From contig NZ_JAKIKQ010000005.1 of assembly GCF_023284045.1 (NCBI RefSeq), positions 186,001 to 250,000 on the forward strand: 64,000 bases of DNA, read 5' to 3'. The notes under the pieces were generated by a model. It made no database searches. It saw only the letters and a program-made list of their open reading frames with translations, and was not told where the DNA came from. The translations under genes and the position numbers were made by a program. Of the stretch, positions 9,085-17,840 are shown one piece after another (the stretch's first letter is position 1; each line of letters opens with the position of its first letter). The stretch is from Shewanella kaireitica. Its GTDB lineage: Bacteria > Pseudomonadota > Gammaproteobacteria > Enterobacterales > Shewanellaceae.

Positions 9085-9663
9085 TTAAGCTTTAACGAGC
9101 TTATCTAAATCCGCTGGACGATAGTAAACCGATTTAAGCACCTTACCTTGGCGAACAATCTTACCCGCCATATCAACATCTTTAGCGCATTTAGCGATAA
9201 TGAAATCACCTTTTGTGCTACCAACAATCTCTACGCCTTGCTCAGCGTAAAAAGCAACTGTCTCTGCTAGCTCTTGCTCGTTGCGACACACTTTGCTCAT
9301 GTTGCTTGAGTGCACTTCATCCCAGCAAGTCACAAAGTCGATTTCACGGTTTTTAGCCACATGTAAAAGTAGATCTATCACATAGCTGATCTCAACACGA
9401 TCAGTCAATTGAGTTGCACCTAAATGCACTAAACGCCCCATTAAGACATAAACGGAGTCGACAATCGCGTCAGCTTGTTCCACTCGGCTGTCGGCTTCTG
9501 CAAGCTCTGTTAGCTCTTCGATAGCAAGGGAGGTGTGCAGAGTATCGGCTTTATCATCCAGTGTTGATTCATCTTCAATCGGCAAATCAAAGGTTGCCCG
9601 AAACTCTCTAATATCACGGTAAAGGTGGTCGTAGAGTGGTTGATCTAAAGCAGATAGTTTCAT
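9085..9663 (-). CDS. MazG/PRA-PH-like all-alpha NTP pyrophosphohydrolase
   Basis: The 192-residue protein carries the EExxE...DxxxD arrangement of all-alpha NTP pyrophosphatases: E-E-L-T-E-L near residue 50 followed by A-D-A-I-V-D-S near 65, the Mg-binding carboxylates. A C-terminal region of about 60 residues follows (A-G-K-I-V-R-Q-G-K-V-L-K-S-V-Y-Y-R-P). Members hydrolyse nucleotides or phosphoribosyl-nucleotides; this is not HisE of histidine synthesis, since no his genes are adjacent and the size differs. The cytoplasmic substrate is unknown. AAGGGC precedes the ATG. Upstream lies an independent promoter gap. Confidence 0.78.
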   Translation of the reverse strand: MKLSALDQPLYDHLYRDIREFRATFDLPIEDESTLDDKADTLHTSLAIEELTELAEADSRVEQADAIVDSVYVLMGRLVHLGATQLTDRVEISYVIDLLLHVAKNREIDFVTCWDEVHSSNMSKVCRNEQELAETVAFYAEQGVEIVGSTKGDFIIAKCAKDVDMAGKIVRQGKVLKSVYYRPADLDKLVKA

Positions 9664-9795
9664 TGGTATTGCCCTTGGCGCTAATATTCAAAAATTGACG
9701 CCATAGTAAAGAAATGAGCTTAAAAATGAAAGCTTGGTCTATGAGTGAGTGGACTCAAGCCTATGTTGTTATTTTAAGGTCTTGGAATGAGTCAG

Positions 9796-10089
9796 TTAAT
9801 CCTCGTTAAGGCCTGAAAAAAGAAATGCCATGATAGTGGTTAAAATACCCACTTCAACATCTTTATTGGTGCTTTGCTGGCCATTAATATTGTGTGCATC
9901 TTGCTCTTCTCTCGCTTCACGTGCCCTGTCTGCACCTGTAATGAAAGGTTCTGCAACGGATTGAGTTTGTTGCACACTGCATCCCGTTAAGGCTGGCGTA
10001 ACCAATAACATGGCAACAAACAGACATGCGGCTGTTGCAGGTTTACTTATGCTGCTGACTACAAATTTGTTATGTGCTTTTGACATCAT
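9796..10089 (-). CDS. Small putative lipoprotein
   Basis: The 97-residue product has an N-terminal signal with lipobox A-L-T-G-C, a short polar stretch rich in Gln, Glu, Asp and Asn, and a hydrophobic C-terminal segment (L-T-T-I-M-A-F-L-F-S-G-L). The ATG directly follows the TAA of the upstream gene, so the two are probably translated together; the second ATG at 10086 is equally possible. No family is recognised. Confidence 0.62.
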   Translation of the reverse strand: MMSKAHNKFVVSSISKPATAACLFVAMLLVTPALTGCSVQQTQSVAEPFITGADRAREAREEQDAHNINGQQSTNKDVEVGILTTIMAFLFSGLNED

Positions 10090-10323
10090 TTAGCTCTCTA
10101 TTTTTAAGTGCTCAATAACCGGAGAGGTCAGCTCATTGAGTAGTGGCTGCAGTGAATCTGCGCTGATATCTAATGCTTGCCAGCCATCGGTGCTCATAAT
10201 CTCTAATGAGGTGATGTGAATTGTGGGCTGAACCGCACCATTTGGCATGTTCACGGCTGAGCTGCCAGCGATTCTAAAGATGCCTTTTTCGGTCGTAAGG
10301 CGACTGATATTAAACACTTGCAT
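10090..10323 (-). CDS. Small hypothetical protein upstream of lipoprotein
   Basis: The 77-residue protein (MQVFNISRLTTEKG...) is soluble and looks mostly beta-stranded, with alternating hydrophobic residues (T-I-H-I-T-S-L-E-I). It abuts the lipoprotein gene with no gap, supporting a two-gene unit. No strong ribosome site is visible before the ATG. The function is unknown. Confidence 0.55.
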   Translation of the reverse strand: MQVFNISRLTTEKGIFRIAGSSAVNMPNGAVQPTIHITSLEIMSTDGWQALDISADSLQPLLNELTSPVIEHLKIES

Positions 10324-10691
10324 TGCGGCAGCACTTTTTCTGAATGATGCAGCTCACCATAAAATAATTGTCCGCACAATGAAAGAAGATACAGGTTTGT
10401 TAGGATAATTTTTAACTTGAGCCACTTTTTTCTGTTTCGAGAAATTATTTTGTAAATATGTCTGCCAGCTTTAAAAGCTATATTTTTTGCATAATAAGTT
10501 GTCACGGCGTGGCTAGATTGAATGGTTAGTCTGTTCTGCAGCGGACGTAGGTATTGTTGAAAGGGGGGCTGAAGCTAGTTGGCTGGACGCTGATGTTGCA
10601 TTTATGTAAGGATTGTCGGCTTGCTAAATCAGTTGCCCGTCTTAGAGGCGATATAACATAGCAAAAGATAACAATAATAAAAGGATGTTGT
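10324..10691. other. Divergent promoter region
   Basis: The 368 bases separate the small-protein pair from nhaC and must hold promoters for both. A reverse frame at 10251-10505 overlaps real sequence and lacks support. No repeat or clear operator is seen. Confidence 0.4.
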
Positions 10692-12194
10692 ATGACCTCA
10701 AATAATGACCCGAGTCCGTCCCCTACAGAAGAAAAGCCGCAACACAGGTTACCTTCGTTATTCGATGCACTGGTGCCTATCATCGCGCTGGTGATCATGT
10801 TGACCGCTGCGGTGTACCTATTCTCATCTGATAGCTCTTATGGTGCCAACCAGATAGCATTGATCATGGCGGCGTGTATTGCTTTGGTGATCGGCTGGAA
10901 AAACGGTTATAGCTGGAACGAGATGGAGAAGGGGATTGTACGCAGTATTGGCGTGGCAACCGGTGCTTTACTGATCCTGTTTACGGTTGGCTCGCTAATT
11001 GGTACCTGGATTTTAGCTGGTACAGTGCCGACGATGATCTACTACGGCATGTTGATCCTCAATCCTGAATATTTCTATGCGGCTTGCTGCCTATTATGTG
11101 CCGTGGTTGCCATCAGTATCGGCAGCTCTTGGACTGTTGCGGGCACCTTAGGTATTGCATTAGTGGGCGTGGCATCAGCCATGGGGCTCAGTGTTGAAAT
11201 TACTGCCGGTGCCATTATCAGTGGCGCTTACTTTGGTGACAAAATGTCACCAATGTCAGATACCACCAACTTAGCTCCTGCGGTGGCGGGCACTGATATT
11301 TTCTCTCATATACGCCATATGGTGTGGACTACCGTACCGAGTATTATTATTGCGCTGATTATCTTTTTGTTTATTGGTTTAAACAGTGAAGCGACGACCA
11401 ACAGCAGCAACTTTGAAACCACCTTGTCCTTGATAGAAGCCCAGTTTGCACCGGGCTTACATCTGTTATTACCATTGTTGGTGGTATTGTTCCTCGCATA
11501 TAAGAGAATGCCGGCGTTTCCAACGGTAATTATTGGCACTATTGCTGGTGCTATCTGCGCTGCAATCTTTCAGTTTGATGGGGTGGTTGCACTGGCACAA
11601 GATGACACGCTATTACCTGTGGTTGCATTGGTGAAAGGCATTTGGATAGCCATGTTTAACGGCTATAGCGCTAACACTGGTGATGAAGTACTGGATAGTT
11701 TATTAAGCCGCGGCGGTATGAGCAGTATGATTAATACGGTGTGGCTGATCTTATGCGCAATGACGTTCGGTGGCATCATGGAAGTGACAGGCCTACTTAA
11801 ACGGATACTGCAGGGCATTTTAGTTGGGGTTAAATCAAGTGGTAGCCTAATTATTACCACCTTAGCCAGCTGTATTGGCGCTAACTTAATCACCGCCGAT
11901 CAGTTTATTGCCATCGTATTGCCGGGACGTATGCTAAAAGTAGAGTACGCCAAGCGTGGTTTGGCACCAGTGAATCTGAGTCGGGCATTGGAAGATTCAG
12001 CCACTATTACCAGCCCACTGATCCCTTGGAATACTTGTGGCGCCTACATGGCGAGCACCCTTGGCGTTGCGACGATCGCCTATCTGCCTTACGCATTTTT
12101 TAACTTAGTTTGCCCGTTTATTAGCGCCGCTTATGCTCATTATGATTTTAAAATTGAGCGTTTAGAGCCTGAATTGGAAGAGGCCATCGCGTAA
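10692..12194 (+). CDS. nhaC: NhaC-family Na+/H+ antiporter
   Basis: The 500-residue inner-membrane protein has about twelve helices after a short hydrophilic N-terminus rich in Ser, Pro and Glu. The segment G-D-K-M-S-P-M-S-D-T-T-N-L-A-P near residue 183 is the hallmark of the NhaC family, as is G-N/S-A-N-T-G-D-E in the second half. The predicted role is exchange of internal Na+ for external H+, fitting a marine lifestyle; some family members instead exchange malate/lactate or other organic ions. AAGGA precedes ATG 10692. It is a single gene closed by a terminator at 12213. Confidence 0.9.
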   Translation: MTSNNDPSPSPTEEKPQHRLPSLFDALVPIIALVIMLTAAVYLFSSDSSYGANQIALIMAACIALVIGWKNGYSWNEMEKGIVRSIGVATGALLILFTVGSLIGTWILAGTVPTMIYYGMLILNPEYFYAACCLLCAVVAISIGSSWTVAGTLGIALVGVASAMGLSVEITAGAIISGAYFGDKMSPMSDTTNLAPAVAGTDIFSHIRHMVWTTVPSIIIALIIFLFIGLNSEATTNSSNFETTLSLIEAQFAPGLHLLLPLLVVLFLAYKRMPAFPTVIIGTIAGAICAAIFQFDGVVALAQDDTLLPVVALVKGIWIAMFNGYSANTGDEVLDSLLSRGGMSSMINTVWLILCAMTFGGIMEVTGLLKRILQGILVGVKSSGSLIITTLASCIGANLITADQFIAIVLPGRMLKVEYAKRGLAPVNLSRALEDSATITSPLIPWNTCGAYMASTLGVATIAYLPYAFFNLVCPFISAAYAHYDFKIERLEPELEEAIA

Positions 12195-12212
12195 CTATTT
12201 TGACTGTCAGAT

Positions 12213-12247
12213 AAGGCTGAGTATTTTAAAATACTCGGCCTTTTTTA
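12213..12247 (+). terminator. Terminator of nhaC
   Basis: GGCTGAGTATTTT pairs with AAAATACTCGGCC (one mismatch), followed by TTTTTTAT. Confidence 0.9.
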
Positions 12248-12254
12248 TGATGAT

Positions 12255-13859
12255 TTAGTTGTCTATTTGCCACTGTCTTTGGTTGTTCATCTCGGTGATC
12301 AACACTTGGAAGCTATGTTGATTGTGCAGGTAATCAAAGCTTGGGTGAAGTAGTAATAATTCGCTGCTAAGTAAGCCCTGATTAATCGCCTGGATCAGGT
12401 AGCGCAAGCTATTATCAGTCTGTTGTTGATGGGCGTAAATAAGCGCCAATGACAAGCTGTCTTCTGCTCTGTCTGAGCCGTTAGTGAGCCGGAGTTTGTA
12501 TTGCTCAATCAGTGAGGGGGCGGCGAGATCTTGCTGGCTTAGATAAAGCAGCAATTTGGCATGTTGGCGAGTATGGTTGTTGCTGCTGTTAATGTATGGG
12601 GCAATCGTTTTAGCGGCCAGTTCAAATTGCTGTTGATAGAGATAGCTTTGCGCTAGAGCGTAGTGATATTGGAACTGCTGTGGTTGTGACAATAGCAACT
12701 GGCTAAAGTGACTTTGCACCGCAGTTAATTGCCCCTGTTGCAGCAGCCAAAGCCCAAGCGTGGTGTTGCCAAGCACTGAATCAGGTTGCAGCAACAGTGC
12801 CTTGTCGAGCCATTCTCGAGCTTGTGAGTATTGAGTGAGTGCGAGTAAGGTTTGTGCCTTGTGAACCATGCTGACACTGTTAGTGTTATCTCTATCGAGT
12901 GCCTTATTGTTCCAATACAACGCACGTTGTAACTGCCCCATTTCACGATAAATAAAACCTAAGTTCGACATGGCTTCGCTAAAATCGCTTTGCTTTTGCA
13001 GCGCTTTTAGGTTGGCATTGGCAGCTTTGGTTAACCAGCCCCTATTATAGTAAGCCAGTCCTAGCGCTTTATAAGCTTGAGCCAAATTGGGATCGAGTGC
13101 TATCGCTTTATAGGCGGCATCTATGGCTAACTGTTGCCAATGATCGTCACCACCAAACTGAAATACCCCTTGGCTGTAGGCATCTGATAAACCAGCATAA
13201 GCTTTGGCCATATTAGGATTGATCTCTATAGCGGATTTGAACAGTTTGATAGCATTTAAGTTATCTGCTTGTCGATAGCGATGATAGTAATCTAGGGCTT
13301 TACGATACAGTTCATTATCAAAGCCTTGGGCTTGTTGTTCTGCCATGGTCTCGCTGACCGATTTGGGAATATTATGGCTAGAGGAGATAAGCAGGGCGAT
13401 GCAGGCAAACAGTACCACAATAGTAGCAAGCCCCAGTGAGGTGGCCTTCCAGAATAAGGGATACCCTTGGCCAGCATTAGGGCTAACATAGCTATCATTG
13501 GCTAAGCTTAATTTTACGCCTAAAGAGGAGTCGGCAATCGGCGTTTTCTTTATCTCGCCGATCATGCGGTAACCACGGCCTCTGATCGCTTCGATATATT
13601 TAGGCTGTGAGGCATTATCTCCTAATGCTCGTCTGAGTAGCTTTATCCGTTGCTTTAATGTTTCATTGCCTACTACTGTATCGGGCCAGACCTTTTCGAC
13701 CAGTTGTTGTTGGCTCAATATTGCAGGAGCTGCCTTTAAAAGCGTACAAAGTAGCTGATAGCTTAACCAAGGCAGTTTAAGTTCTTCGGCGTCATTGCGA
13801 ACAAGCGTTCCAAGTTGGGTGTCTAACTTAAAGTCAGCAAATTGGTAGTGATAATTGAT
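12255..13859 (-). CDS. CadC/ToxR-like winged-helix regulator with TPR repeats; irregular start
   Basis: The product has an N-terminal OmpR-type winged helix (ending I-E-A-I-R-G-R-G-Y-R), one transmembrane helix (F-W-K-A-T-S-L-G-L-A-T-I-V-V-L-F) and a periplasmic region of repeated TPR units (A-K-A-Y-A-G-L-S-D-A-Y, A-Q-A-Y-K-A-L-G-L-A-Y-Y). Such proteins bind DNA from the membrane and sense periplasmic partners. The first part of the winged helix (Y-Q-F-A-D-F-K-L-D-T) is encoded upstream of the first conventional start, TTG 13718. The frame stays open only to an in-frame TAG beyond ATC 13859. ATG 13867 is one base out of frame: ATG GCA CTA instead of ATG GCN ACT. Either a one-base loss or a non-ATG start applies. 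Phased TTCACCA motifs lie 141-199 bases upstream. Confidence 0.8.
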   Translation of the reverse strand: MNYHYQFADFKLDTQLGTLVRNDAEELKLPWLSYQLLCTLLKAAPAILSQQQLVEKVWPDTVVGNETLKQRIKLLRRALGDNASQPKYIEAIRGRGYRMIGEIKKTPIADSSLGVKLSLANDSYVSPNAGQGYPLFWKATSLGLATIVVLFACIALLISSSHNIPKSVSETMAEQQAQGFDNELYRKALDYYHRYRQADNLNAIKLFKSAIEINPNMAKAYAGLSDAYSQGVFQFGGDDHWQQLAIDAAYKAIALDPNLAQAYKALGLAYYNRGWLTKAANANLKALQKQSDFSEAMSNLGFIYREMGQLQRALYWNNKALDRDNTNSVSMVHKAQTLLALTQYSQAREWLDKALLLQPDSVLGNTTLGLWLLQQGQLTAVQSHFSQLLLSQPQQFQYHYALAQSYLYQQQFELAAKTIAPYINSSNNHTRQHAKLLLYLSQQDLAAPSLIEQYKLRLTNGSDRAEDSLSLALIYAHQQQTDNSLRYLIQAINQGLLSSELLLLHPSFDYLHNQHSFQVLITEMNNQRQWQIDN

Positions 13860-13999
13860 AGTGCCATCCTATAGCGTGCCCAATGGTTGAGCTTATCTTG
13901 GTAAATGATATCTGCTGCATATTTACCACTTGAATGCAGTGAGTCTTAGCATCTGCCTTAGCCGCTTGAGCCTATACTAAATGTTTACTTTACCCATGT

Positions 14000-14058
14000 T
14001 TCACCAACTGACAACCGCTTTCACCAAACTTCACCAAGATTTACTGAGTGCTTCACCA
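14000..14058 (-). promoter_or_regulatory. Four helically phased TTCACCA motifs
   Basis: TTCACCA occurs at 14000, 14020, 14030 and 14052 on the plus strand (TGGTGAA towards the regulator gene). Spacings of 20, 10 and 22 bases put all copies on about the same DNA face, as expected for a multi-subunit operator. A similar array is at 53521-53559. The rest of 13868-14090 shows no gene. Confidence 0.6.
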
Positions 14059-14090
14059 TCTGTTTTTCGGGTTTTTCTGAGGTGATCAAC

Positions 14091-14124
14091 AAAAAAAGCC
14101 CTGTTAGTTTACACCAACAGGGCT
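14091..14124 (-). terminator. Terminator of the sir maturation operon
   Basis: On the reverse strand AGCCCTGTTggtgtaaactAACAGGGCT is followed by TTTTTTTG, a textbook terminator for the TlpA-CcmH-CcmF unit. Confidence 0.9.
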
Positions 14125-14165
14125 GCTCTATAGATATGTTGAGCTAGAGCATAGCGAGGAAAGGA

Positions 14166-14789
14166 TTAACGTTTAGCGTATTTGTCGATGAGCTTTTCTA
14201 AGTAGGGCTGGACATCTTTATCACCCCAGTCGAGGTAGCCACGTAAAAAGCCAATCAGGTTGCCTGAACCGTCAAATACATAAGTGGCAGGTACGATATC
14301 AGCCGGCATCACCTGGCCGATGTTCATTTCAGGGTCTAGCCAAGTTTGGTAGTAACTAAGGTCGTGCCGTTCTAGGAATGCCGCCACTTTATCGCTCTCT
14401 TCATCAATCGATATCGGCAGCACAACAAGGTCGTTATTGATGTTGGTTTGACGAATTGCTTCCATCTGTGGGATCTCTTTAATACAGGGGGCGCACCAAG
14501 TCGCCCACAGGCTCACAAGTACCACTTTGCCATCAAATTGTTTGAGGTTTACAGCGTCTCCTTTGGTATCACTAAAGCTAACATCGGGCACCTGTCTTGC
14601 TGCACTCATCTCGACAAATCGAGACATGATCATCGGTTTTTCAATTGGCTCGCCGGTATCGTAAACTTTATTGGTAGGAACCGATGCCTGCGTAGAAAAA
14701 ACCAGACCTAAACTAAGGCTGATAAAAGCCACAGAGGAGAGTAGTCGCTGTTTGGCATTAAAGCCTTTATGCATAAGTGACTTAGTCAT
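14166..14789 (-). CDS. TlpA-type periplasmic thioredoxin of the sir locus
   Basis: The 207-residue protein has a signal anchor (about residues 17-36) and a TlpA/DsbE-like thioredoxin domain with active site W-A-T-W-C-A-P-C near residue 105 and the cis-proline V-P-A-T near 170. CcmG-type proteins keep apocytochrome cysteines reduced before heme attachment, which fits a dedicated reductant for SirA maturation. ATG 14789 is chosen because AGGA lies upstream and it overlaps the ccmH stop (ATGACTAA), implying translational coupling; the longer frame to 14819 runs inside ccmH. Confidence 0.87.
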   Translation of the reverse strand: MTKSLMHKGFNAKQRLLSSVAFISLSLGLVFSTQASVPTNKVYDTGEPIEKPMIMSRFVEMSAARQVPDVSFSDTKGDAVNLKQFDGKVVLVSLWATWCAPCIKEIPQMEAIRQTNINNDLVVLPISIDEESDKVAAFLERHDLSYYQTWLDPEMNIGQVMPADIVPATYVFDGSGNLIGFLRGYLDWGDKDVQPYLEKLIDKYAKR

Positions 14790-15258
14790 GTGAAGTATCC
14801 TGAGTATTTTTCGAAACAATAAGTGTTGGTTGAATAAAAATGAATCCGCCTATAAGCACTATAATTACTAGGCCTAGTGGCAATAGCCAAAGTACAGCGG
14901 TATTGCTATTTAGCGACGGCATATAGCGGATCTTGTCGCCATAGCGGGCAACCATAAAGTCGATAATGGCCGCTTTAGATTGCCCCTCCTCTAACATTAA
15001 AAATATCTGCCCTTTCAGTTCACTGGCGATCTGGCTTTGCGAGTCGAACAGGTTTTGATTGACCGCCATCGGGCAGCGCAGTTCTCTAGCTATTTCAAAG
15101 CCGATGATCTGCTTTTGTTGTTCGTTGTAGTGGGTTGGTGCACTATGTTCTTGAGCAAATACAGTGATACAGATAAATAGCTGCAGCAACCCTAACACGG
15201 CAGTTGTGAAGAGCTTTACTGCAATCATATTATTGAGTGAGTCGCTAGGCAGTTTCAT
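14782..15258 (-). CDS. ccmH: CcmH-like heme maturation protein with a single active-site Cys
   Basis: The 158-residue protein has a signal sequence, the helical CcmH domain and a C-terminal transmembrane helix (about 122-142). CcmH proteins reduce or hold apocytochrome c through an LRCxxC motif. Here the motif reads L-R-C-P-M-A-V-N-Q-N: Cys62 is present but the second position is Ala65, while N-Q-N-L and D-S downstream are conserved. The protein therefore cannot form the usual internal disulfide. It sits between CcmF and TlpA with overlaps of 14 and 8 bases. GGAGC precedes the ATG. The change may reflect specialisation for the CX15CH site of SirA. Confidence 0.87.
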   Translation of the reverse strand: MKLPSDSLNNMIAVKLFTTAVLGLLQLFICITVFAQEHSAPTHYNEQQKQIIGFEIARELRCPMAVNQNLFDSQSQIASELKGQIFLMLEEGQSKAAIIDFMVARYGDKIRYMPSLNSNTAVLWLLPLGLVIIVLIGGFIFIQPTLIVSKNTQDTSHD

Positions 15259-17242
15259 TACAAAGCTCCTGATGCTGGCGGGACTTTACAGCGGAATTAA
15301 CCAAACTACGCTTGGTAAGAAACATGGTACTTAATCCACCAAGCATCATTAGCAGCGCACCTAGCCATATCCAGTTTACTAGTGGTTTATAGCTTATTCG
15401 GATGAGGTATTCGTTGTCATTAAGATGGTTATTGTCAGTCAGTTTCTGCCCCATTGAAACATAGAGATCGCCAAATAAACCGCTGCGAATACCTGCCGCT
15501 GACATTTGCATCCCATTGGTTTTAAAGGTTTGCCTTTGAGGGTAGAGGTAGGTGACGAAATTATCTTGGCTATCTACCACTCTGATCTGTGCTTGAATCG
15601 CACTGTAGCTGCGATGCTCTACTGCTTGAGTCTCTTCATAGATAAAGCTGTAGCCACTTAGTGTTTTTCCTTGGCCAGGCCCCATCCGAAGTAGCTCTTC
15701 TGTTTCAAAGTTTGATACCAAAGTGGCGCCCAGAACTGACACTGCAACGCCCAAATGCGCAATACACATGGCGTAAAAGCGTATTGAGGAGCCGCAGCTA
15801 CCATTGTTTACTTCATATTTTCTAAAAGCGACCCGTTGCACGACCGCAAGCCCTGTGGCACTCATGATCCATAACGCAGAGAACAGGCCTATTAACAACC
15901 AAATATTAAATAGAGCTTGCATCATTAGGGTAGCTATTAGCGCCATAGTCAAACATATCGCTGCTAATATTAGCGCCACTTTTAGTTTGTTGCTTGATTG
16001 CCATTTTAGTAGTGGTGCAAAGCCCATGAGTAAAAATATAAGCGCAGCAATAGGTACAAAGATACTGTTGAAGTAGGGCGCTCCCACTGAAATAGTTTGA
16101 CCGGTAATGACTTCAAAAATGAGTGGGTAGCAGGTGCCGAGTAGCACTGATATTGCCGCAACCACCAACAGCATATTACCAAATAGAATTGAACTTTCTT
16201 TGGATAATAGTGAGAAGCCAAGCGGTGCTGATTTTATTTTTACTCGCTGGGCAAACAACGCTAATGCAGAGCCTGAAAATACAATCAATAGGATGAGTAT
16301 TGACAAACCTCGGGTTGGATCGGAGGCAAAAGCATGTACTGATTGCACCACACCTGAACGGACTAAGAAGCTCCCGAGTAAGCTCAATGAGAATGCCAGT
16401 ATGGCGAGAAAAATACTGCAGGAACCTAGTATTCCGCGTTTGGCTGTCAGTAATATAGAGTGCACCATGGCTGTTGCCACTAACCAAGGGATAAAAGAGG
16501 CATTCTCTACAGGATCCCAGAACCACCATCCACCCCAACCCAGTTCGTTGTAAGCCCACCAAGAACCAAAAGCATTACCACCAGTCAAAAATACCCAAGC
16601 GAGAACCGCCCAAGGCTGGAGGTAGCGAGCATATTGCTGACTAAGACCACCAGACAGTAAAGCGGCAATAGCACCAGCAAAGCAGATGGTTAATCCCACA
16701 TAGCCAAGAAACAGCAAGGGCGGATGAATAATAAGTCCAATGTCTTGCAGTATAGGGTTGAGATCTCTGCCTTCAATTGGGATATCAGGCAGTAACCGCG
16801 TAAAAGGACTAGAGGTAAAAAGCAAAAATAGGCAAAACCCAAATATCAGTAAAGCGGCAACGGCAACAAGCTTATGGTGGAAATGTTGTTCGGTCTTGGG
16901 AGCACGGTTAATAATAAAGGCTGTCCAAACCGCTATCGATACTACCCAGAAAAGCATTGAGCCTTCATGCGAGCCCCAAACAGCAGCTACCTTATATAAG
17001 GTAGCTAGTTGAGTGTTTGAGTTATTGGCGACATAGGCGACAGAAAAATCATTAACTAAAAAACAATAGGCGAGTACTGCTATTGCAGTTATTAAAGTAA
17101 AGCACATCAATGTTGCTAATGGCTTGGTGTAACTTAATAGGTATTCACTATCTAACTTAATACCCGTAACAGTTACAACGGATAATATAAGTGATAACGA
17201 AGAAGATATTATTAATAATATTAAGCCTATCTCTGGGATCAT
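15245..17242 (-). CDS. ccmF: CcmF/NrfE-type heme lyase dedicated to SirA
   Basis: This 665-residue polytopic protein carries the heme-handling tryptophan-rich motif W-G-G-W-W-F-W-D-P-V-E-N-A near residue 230 and a large periplasmic segment before the last helix, as in CcmF and NrfE. It is the heme ligation subunit of system I. Its place, divergent from sirA and in one unit with CcmH and TlpA, matches the dedicated heme lyase known to be needed for the CX15CH heme of MccA-type sulfite reductases. Family assignment is certain; specificity for the odd heme is inferred from position. Confidence 0.93.
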   Translation of the reverse strand: MIPEIGLILLIISSSLSLILSVVTVTGIKLDSEYLLSYTKPLATLMCFTLITAIAVLAYCFLVNDFSVAYVANNSNTQLATLYKVAAVWGSHEGSMLFWVVSIAVWTAFIINRAPKTEQHFHHKLVAVAALLIFGFCLFLLFTSSPFTRLLPDIPIEGRDLNPILQDIGLIIHPPLLFLGYVGLTICFAGAIAALLSGGLSQQYARYLQPWAVLAWVFLTGGNAFGSWWAYNELGWGGWWFWDPVENASFIPWLVATAMVHSILLTAKRGILGSCSIFLAILAFSLSLLGSFLVRSGVVQSVHAFASDPTRGLSILILLIVFSGSALALFAQRVKIKSAPLGFSLLSKESSILFGNMLLVVAAISVLLGTCYPLIFEVITGQTISVGAPYFNSIFVPIAALIFLLMGFAPLLKWQSSNKLKVALILAAICLTMALIATLMMQALFNIWLLIGLFSALWIMSATGLAVVQRVAFRKYEVNNGSCGSSIRFYAMCIAHLGVAVSVLGATLVSNFETEELLRMGPGQGKTLSGYSFIYEETQAVEHRSYSAIQAQIRVVDSQDNFVTYLYPQRQTFKTNGMQMSAAGIRSGLFGDLYVSMGQKLTDNNHLNDNEYLIRISYKPLVNWIWLGALLMMLGGLSTMFLTKRSLVNSAVKSRQHQELCNETA

Positions 17243-17840
17243 GTCTGCGCCTATTTATTAATTTTAAGCAGTGAAATAAATACATTCTGCTCAGTTTTAA
17301 TTGTTTGTGTTCATTTGTTGTGCATATATAAATATGTTTTTCTATTTTTAAATTAAGCGTTTTATTGACTTGTTCTTATCCTAAGGTACAAAAACATGGA
17401 TTAATGAGAGGCACCTCAAACTCTATAACCGCCAAACAGGCGACTACAACTTTTAATATGTAAATTGTGTTCTTCAGCATTTTTTAGATCTAAAAATTAC
17501 TGTTTTAACTCATGAAAACTTATCACCATGAAGTCATATCTTGTTGTTATTAAAGGATTAAAAGTCTTTTACAACTAATCACAACTAATGCGTTTTTTTA
17601 TGTGCTCTAGCGCATGTTTTTTCTATTAATAATCAGGAGAATAGCAGTTGCTCAGTTGTTTAAGTCGTTCGGTGAACGGTTAGGTTTTGTAAAACATGTT
17701 TGATTTATTACGGCAGGCTTAGCTGGATAAATAGCAAATCGGTGAAGCTATTTATAGGTTGAGTAAAGTATAAATTAAATATGATGCGTTAAAAGTACCA
17801 ACAAAATTCAAAGAATAAAACTGATGATAAGTAGGAGTGA
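17243..17840. other. Divergent sir promoter region
   Basis: This AT-rich 598-base gap separates the two arms of the sir locus and contains no credible gene. It holds a CRP-like palindrome at 17601-17616 and two isolated GGTGAA motifs (17671 and 17741, 70 bases apart). I cannot place -10/-35 boxes with confidence. Confidence 0.6.
17601..17616 (+). promoter_or_regulatory. CRP-like site upstream of sirA
   Basis: TGTGCTCTAGCGCATG keeps the TGTG half and the CTAG centre of a CRP site (TGTGA-N6-TCACA), with a weaker right half. It lies about 230 bases before the sirA start. Shewanella anaerobic respiration genes are commonly CRP-controlled, which makes it plausible, not proven. Confidence 0.35.

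Noticed and set aside
16134..17012. Forward frames opposite ccmF
   Set aside because: Antisense to a clear CcmF with all its motifs; no independent support.
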